Below, piece after piece: positions 60,701-64,000 of a stretch of DNA of 64,000 nt. The first letter of the stretch is position 1, and the number at the start of each line of letters is the position of its first letter. The notes beneath the pieces are model-generated. The model was given only the letters and a program-made list of their open reading frames with translations. It was not told where the DNA came from and did not search any database. The stretch lies in the NCBI RefSeq assembly GCF_047495875.1, contig NC_092459.1:34986134-35050133 (forward strand), in the 5' to 3' direction. The stretch comes from Pithys albifrons albifrons (taxonomy: Eukaryota > Chordata > Aves > Passeriformes > Thamnophilidae). Position numbers and translations under genes: made by a program.

Positions 60701-63564
60701 CATGTCCAATCTCAGTTTATAAACCTCCAGGGATGGGGAATCCACCACCTCTCTGGGCAGCCCATTCCAATGCCTGATTACTCTCTCTGCAAAGAATTTC
60801 TTTCTGATGTCCAGCTTAAATTGCCCCTGGCAGAGCTTGAGCCTGTGCCCCCTTGTCCTGTTGCTGAGTGCCTGGGAGAAGAGACCAGCCCCCACCTGGC
60901 TATAACTTGCCTTCAGGTAGTTCTAGACAGTGATGAGGTCACCTCTGAGCCTCCTCTTCTCCAGGCTAAACAACCTCTTATTCAAAGTAGTGCTTTGATT
61001 TGAGTTTCACTTTATTCTAGAAAAAGATAGCTTTAAAGTGAGAAGAATAACAGTTCAGCCTGAGCTTTGCCACCTTTCAGACATTAGCTCAGTTATTCAA
61101 ATGTTCAAGCCATATAAATGTTATGCCTGTGGGTTTCTTGGTACGCTGCTTTGTGCAGGATTTCCAAAATTACTGTTGCACGTGCTGAAAGTCGTGTTAT
61201 TCGTTACAGCAGTGTCTGTTTGTTTGCAGTTTTACAAAGAAATACAAAAATAGCATTAAGCAAAACTAACTTCAAATGCTGCTTTAGTAAAAGGTACTTA
61301 GAAAAATGTGATAAAATAATAAACTGAAAAAAATCTTTGCATTAGTAGAAATACTGATTTTAGAAGCTGGAATTGTATTTAGTATCTCATTTAGTTGAAT
61401 GCAAACACATAGTGAGAGTTGTATCAAATTATATATATATGTTTTGCTTATTTGAATTCAGGAGAAAATTTCTGCTATGGCTACTTTTTCTTTTTATCTC
61501 CCTTTCAGTTGCTCCTGACAGACCAGTTTCCCTTTAAACTGGGTGAGAAAGTTCTGCAGGTTCTCATCAACATATTCTTGTACCACGATTTTTCTGTCCA
61601 GAATTTTATCAAAGGATTTCAGGTAGGCAGTGGTAACAAGAATTCAAATTAGGGTTGTGAAAACAAAAGGTAATTACTAGGCACTGAAAGATTTCTTAGG
61701 ACCTAATATTCCTGAAAAAGTGTCCTTTGGAAACAGTTTGGATCTGTGAACAGATGTGTGTTTTGAAACCTTAACTGGTAAGAGTTTTACAGAAAACTTG
61801 TAGGATGGGTATGGAGAAGCATGTAAAAGCTTACTCTGCCCTAAAACCCTCATTATTTTATGGTTACATTAGAAATGGTGACCTGCCTAAGTGAGTAGAA
61901 AGAGCTATATTTTTCTGTAGATTAACCTGTAGCTTTCTAACACCCCTGTCAGAACTCTCCAGCTCTGATTGTCTCTACCAGGTACTTGGATCTGGCTTGC
62001 CTTGTTGTGAGTAGGCTATAGTAGTGTCTCTCCCCCTCTTGAACTCTTCTCACACAGTTTCTGGATGCACACTTCTTACCTTTTCAGGGAAATAAGGGCT
62101 ACAGGGTCATTTGCTTCGTGCCTCAGAGTAGTTAATGTTTGTGCTCCAAGCAGCTCTGCATGAACGTGGAGTTACATTTCTCCTCTCTGAGGAGACAAAG
62201 TGGAATAGTTCAATGTTTCCCAAAATAGCCTGTACAGAGCACAATAATTAAATTTTTGTTGACTTATGTAGCTCTTCATATTGAGATGTATTTCTGTGTC
62301 TGAGTCTCCTTGTAACTTCTGTGGATTGCAGACAAGAGTTCTCTGAGTAATTTGTAGTCCCTGTAATCTGTTTTAATGCAGGTTTGTGAAATTGTGTCTT
62401 TCTTGCCTGGTTCCATGTGTGACCCTGTTAGTAAAACATGCCCTTCTAATGTTATATACTTTTAGAGTTTCTCATATTCTTTGATATCTAAGTTTGAATG
62501 ATTACATGTGGCCAGGAGAAATATCCTAGCCATAGTACCTCTTCCTGCAGACAGACCTGTGTGGACTTTTCAACTCCTCTAATTTGAAAGAGTCAGCAAA
62601 ATTTAATAATTCTCCATTGGCCTGATACAAACATGCAAGTTCTAGCTGTGACATTGTATGGCTGAGTCCTTGTATGTTAAAAGTATTCAAGGATGAAGCA
62701 ATTTCATATCAGATTTTCTATATAATGAATAGAAGGTATCAGTATCATCTCATTATGTCTAGGCATAATGTTAACTTTTCTGAGAGAGAATCTTTTGTCT
62801 TTGGTAGTTTTTATGTTTTAAAAGTTTTTAGTGAGCTAGTCTGTTTGACTGGGTTTTGTTTGGTTTTTTAGAGTAGATGTGATGAGCATATGCTAATGTT
62901 CTGCAAGGCCCTGATATTGCAAATGTTTAATGCAGGTGAAATCAGTGATAAAGTGAATTTGTATGTATGCACAGACAGAGCTTAACAGTGTATTTTTGTA
63001 TACATGAAGCAGAAATTGAAATTAGAACATGTGGTAAGTTTGCTTGTAAAACAGCAAACAGCTGTTGCTCTTCATATCTCTTAAATGCAGCCTTTGTTAT
63101 TTGTGAGCATTGGAGCTGAATATGTAACCTAAAGAATGCAGTAATTCATGTAAGTGAATAGAAGATATTTGACAAGCTTATAGTCATTACATAAGAGAGG
63201 GGAAGTATGAAATACTGAAAATGAACAGCACATACAGCAAAGAAGGTAGTTACATGACTATTTGAAATTGTATAATCAGTGTCCTGTAATGACTTATGGA
63301 ATCTTTATGAATTGTAATGCATTTTTTTTGAAGAGTACCATTGTAGCAATAAGAAAGCATTAAAAGGTAGATAGATATAGCAGGGAGGATGAATTTTATT
63401 AACACCCCTATTTCTTCCTTCGTTTTTCAGCTCTGTGTTGTGGAGCACTTCTTTTCCCAGCCTCTTAGTGTACTGTGTTGCCAACTGGTAGATCTTAAGG
63501 AGAGAGTTACTTCTTTATCTCATAATCAGTGTGAAAACATTCGGAGACTGCCCTCTTTTAGAAG
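45716..63564 (+). CDS. ORC3: ORC3, origin recognition complex subunit 3 (5' part, coding exons 1-10)
   Basis: Subunit of the six-protein complex that marks replication origins and loads MCM helicase in the nucleus. Exons in the window: 45716-45739, 48429-48483, 50747-50844, 53354-53498, 54908-55012, 55760-55914, 56979-57115, 60176-60335, 61509-61622, 63431-63564. They total 1127 nt, 375 codons of about 710, all in phase with GT-AG introns. Strongly conserved stretches are [56 protein letters not shown] and [13 protein letters not shown]. They lie in the N-terminal AAA+-like region; ORC3 is known to lack a working ATPase site, and no Walker A motif is seen. The start codon has G at -3. Residues 20-60 are diverged from mammals. 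The remaining exons lie beyond the window. Shares its upstream interval with RARS2. Confidence 0.95.
46030..46110 (-). mobile_element. Short CR1 3' end
   Basis: ATCACAAAATCGTGAAAGGA, CACAGGGATCATCTAGTCCG and CTGGCCTGTCCGGGACATCC resemble a CR1 end on the minus strand. In ORC3 intron 1. Confidence 0.75.
46477..46737 (-). mobile_element. CR1 3' fragment
   Basis: Near copy of the element at 44728-44998: GAATCGATTGGGTTGGAAAA, then GGCACTCAGTGCCACGTCC and GAGCCCGTGCCCCCTTGTCC. In ORC3 intron 1, antisense to the gene. Confidence 0.93.
46738..48428. other. ORC3 intron 1, remainder
   Basis: 1.7 kb without an exon or recognised repeat. Confidence 0.5.
48429..48483 (+). CDS. ORC3: ORC3 exon 2
   Basis: 55 bp, [18 protein letters not shown] plus one base. 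Acceptor CCCTAG, donor GTTAGT. The basic KKRR could serve as a nuclear signal. Confidence 0.93.
49854..50215 (+). mobile_element. tRNA-Gln-like SINE, copy 3
   Basis: 362 bp, plus orientation. Head GCAGTCCCGTAGTGTAAAGG, GCACTCTGGACTCTGAATCC and B box GAGTTCGAGTCTC; tail GGCCATACATAC. Flanked by a perfect 14-bp duplication ATACAAATGATGTG (49840-49853 and 50216-50229). In ORC3 intron 2, sense with the gene. This copy defines the element ends best. Confidence 0.9.
50747..50844 (+). CDS. ORC3: ORC3 exon 3
   Basis: 98 bp, [20 protein letters not shown] then [12 protein letters not shown]. Acceptor TTCTAG, donor GTGAGT. Weakly conserved apart from the LWNQIKSE end; phase confirms it. Confidence 0.88.
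51700..53090 (-). pseudogene. Possible decayed retrocopy, parent unknown
   Basis: On the minus strand inside ORC3 intron 3, two fairly long open frames (about 98 codons at 53085-52789 and 131 codons at 52116-51721) are joined by sequence that reads as coding-like peptide broken by several stops, many of them TAG or TGA where CAG or CGA would be expected. There is no intron signal within it. I do not recognise the protein. It could be a processed pseudogene or chance. Confidence 0.3.
53354..53498 (+). CDS. ORC3: ORC3 exon 4
   Basis: 145 bp, [20 protein letters not shown] to [10 protein letters not shown] plus one base. Acceptor TTACAG, donor GTAATT. Confidence 0.95.
54057..54204 (-). mobile_element. 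tRNA-Ile SINE with CR1-like tail (TguSINE1 type)
   Basis: ATCACAGAATCACAGACTAT at the left (tail), GTTTTAACCAACTGAGCTAA at the right (head, reverse complement of a tRNA-Ile A box). In ORC3 intron 4, antisense. Confidence 0.87.
54908..55012 (+). CDS. ORC3: ORC3 exon 5
   Basis: 105 bp, [20 protein letters not shown] then [14 protein letters not shown] plus one base. Acceptor TTCTAG, donor GTAAAT. Confidence 0.95.
55760..55914 (+). CDS. ORC3: ORC3 exon 6
   Basis: 155 bp, [20 protein letters not shown] to [12 protein letters not shown]. Acceptor GTGAAG is unusually poor in pyrimidines, but phase and similarity support it. Donor GTATGT. Confidence 0.9.
56131..56277 (-). mobile_element. tRNA-Ile SINE with CR1-like tail (TguSINE1 type)
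   Basis: Nearly the same sequence as 54057-54204, including the inserted AGTTTTAACC in the anticodon-D arm region. In ORC3 intron 6, antisense. Confidence 0.87.
56979..57115 (+). CDS. ORC3: ORC3 exon 7
   Basis: 137 bp, [45 protein letters not shown]. Acceptor TTAAAG, donor GTAATG. Confidence 0.94.
57322..57812 (-). mobile_element. CR1 LINE 3' part
   Basis: About 490 bp: AATCACAGAATCATGGAATC, GGTTGGAAAAGACCTCCGAG at the left (3' end), running back to GAACTGAACACAATACTCAA and GGCGTGGCCTCACC of the ORF2 end. In ORC3 intron 7, antisense. Confidence 0.93.
58660..59241 (-). mobile_element. Solo LTR of an endogenous retrovirus
   Basis: 582 bp with perfect 7-base inverted termini TGATGCC and GGCATCA and a 4-bp duplication CTTT (58656-58659 and 59242-59245). 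On the minus strand a TATAAAAG box (about 58814-58821) is followed some 70-80 bp later by ATTAAAGG, a polyadenylation word, then a short U5. This order sets the orientation. A 4-bp duplication is usual for gammaretrovirus-like elements. No internal viral genes. In ORC3 intron 7, antisense. Confidence 0.8.
60176..60335 (+). CDS. ORC3: ORC3 exon 8
   Basis: 160 bp, [20 protein letters not shown] to [12 protein letters not shown]. Highly conserved core of the AAA+-like domain. Acceptor GTCTAG, donor GTAATT. Confidence 0.97.
60597..60975 (-). mobile_element. CR1 3' fragment
   Basis: CATGGAATCATAGAATTGAT, TGGGTTGGAAAAGACTTCCG at the left, then the same 3' UTR as the copies at 44728, 46477 and 57322. 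In ORC3 intron 8, antisense. Confidence 0.93.
61509..61622 (+). CDS. ORC3: ORC3 exon 9
   Basis: 114 bp, 38 whole codons, [20 protein letters not shown] then [18 protein letters not shown]. Acceptor TTTCAG, donor GTAGGC. Confidence 0.97.
61623..63430. other. ORC3 intron 9
   Basis: 1.8 kb, no exon or repeat family recognised. Confidence 0.5.
63431..63564 (+). CDS. ORC3: ORC3 exon 10
   Basis: 134 bp, [20 protein letters not shown] to [12 protein letters not shown] plus two bases. Acceptor TTTCAG, donor GTAAAA. The window ends in the following intron. Confidence 0.96.
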
Positions 63565-64000
63565 GTAAAAGGGAAAATAGATTTTTTGGACAATCATTTA
63601 TTGGGTCAGCTTTAAAATAGAATTAAATAATCTGTAAATGTAGCTCTGCAAAAACTGTAGCTCATTTGTGCACGTTTCTATGGCAAAGGTAAATTGATCA
63701 AGTGGAGTACAGGAAGCCTTAATCTTCTGATCTAGAGAGTACAGCTTCTGTCATGTGTAATCACTTGATTTTTTTTTCTTCTTGTTCTCAATACAGAAAC
63801 AAGATATTATGACAAATAACCATAAATCACTTTTGAACTTGTTAAGCTGATTTGGAGCATAATCTCCATGGTTTTGGAGTGGCCTTCCAACTTGTTGGAT
63901 TGGACTGTCCTTTTTGAATCTTTCCAAAGAAATCTTTCTAGTAGCATAAACATTTTATTTTTTGAAACCCTAGAATCTTTCTTTACATTATAATTTTTAT

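Noticed and set aside
63781..63830. Pyrimidine tract and CAG at about 63797 as a possible ORC3 exon 11
   Set aside because: The following bases give only a few codons before a stop in the needed phase and do not resemble ORC3.

Overview
The window is vertebrate nuclear DNA, almost certainly from a bird. Three gene models can be rebuilt exon by exon with intact splice sites and reading phases. They form the block SLC35A1 (+) / RARS2 (-) / ORC3 (+), the order and orientation known from mammals. The repeats are avian: many CR1 LINE 3' ends, tRNA-Ile-headed SINEs with a CR1-like tail (TguSINE1 type, which points to a passerine), and solo LTRs of avian endogenous retroviruses. A second SINE family, with a tRNA-Gln-like head and an (ATAC)n tail, is present in three copies. 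I cannot name the species.

Layout. 1-3992: the last three coding exons of SLC35A1 (CMP-sialic acid transporter), whose 5' part lies outside the window. 3993-5873: the tail-to-tail junction with RARS2, holding both 3' UTRs. 5874-45440: complete RARS2 (mitochondrial arginyl-tRNA synthetase) on the minus strand, 20 coding exons summing to 1737 nt (578 codons plus stop), the length known for the vertebrate protein. Its introns hold CR1 copies (one nested in another), SINEs, two solo LTRs and a degenerate repeat zone. 45441-45715: a 275-bp GC-rich interval between the RARS2 and ORC3 start codons, a probable bidirectional promoter inside a CpG-rich island. 45716-64000: the first ten coding exons of ORC3 (origin recognition complex subunit 3), about 375 codons; the rest lies beyond the window. 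ORC3 introns hold CR1s, SINEs, a solo LTR and a possible decayed retrocopy.

The three products act in unrelated processes: sialic-acid donor import into the Golgi, mitochondrial translation and replication-origin licensing. RARS2 and ORC3 probably share a promoter. The most unusual points are the (ATAC)n-tailed tRNA-Gln-like SINE family with clear target-site duplications, one copy of which lies about 20 nt from the RARS2 exon 3 splice acceptor; a GC-AG intron in RARS2; and an unexplained coding-like stretch in ORC3 intron 3. Most of the remaining sequence is ordinary intron.
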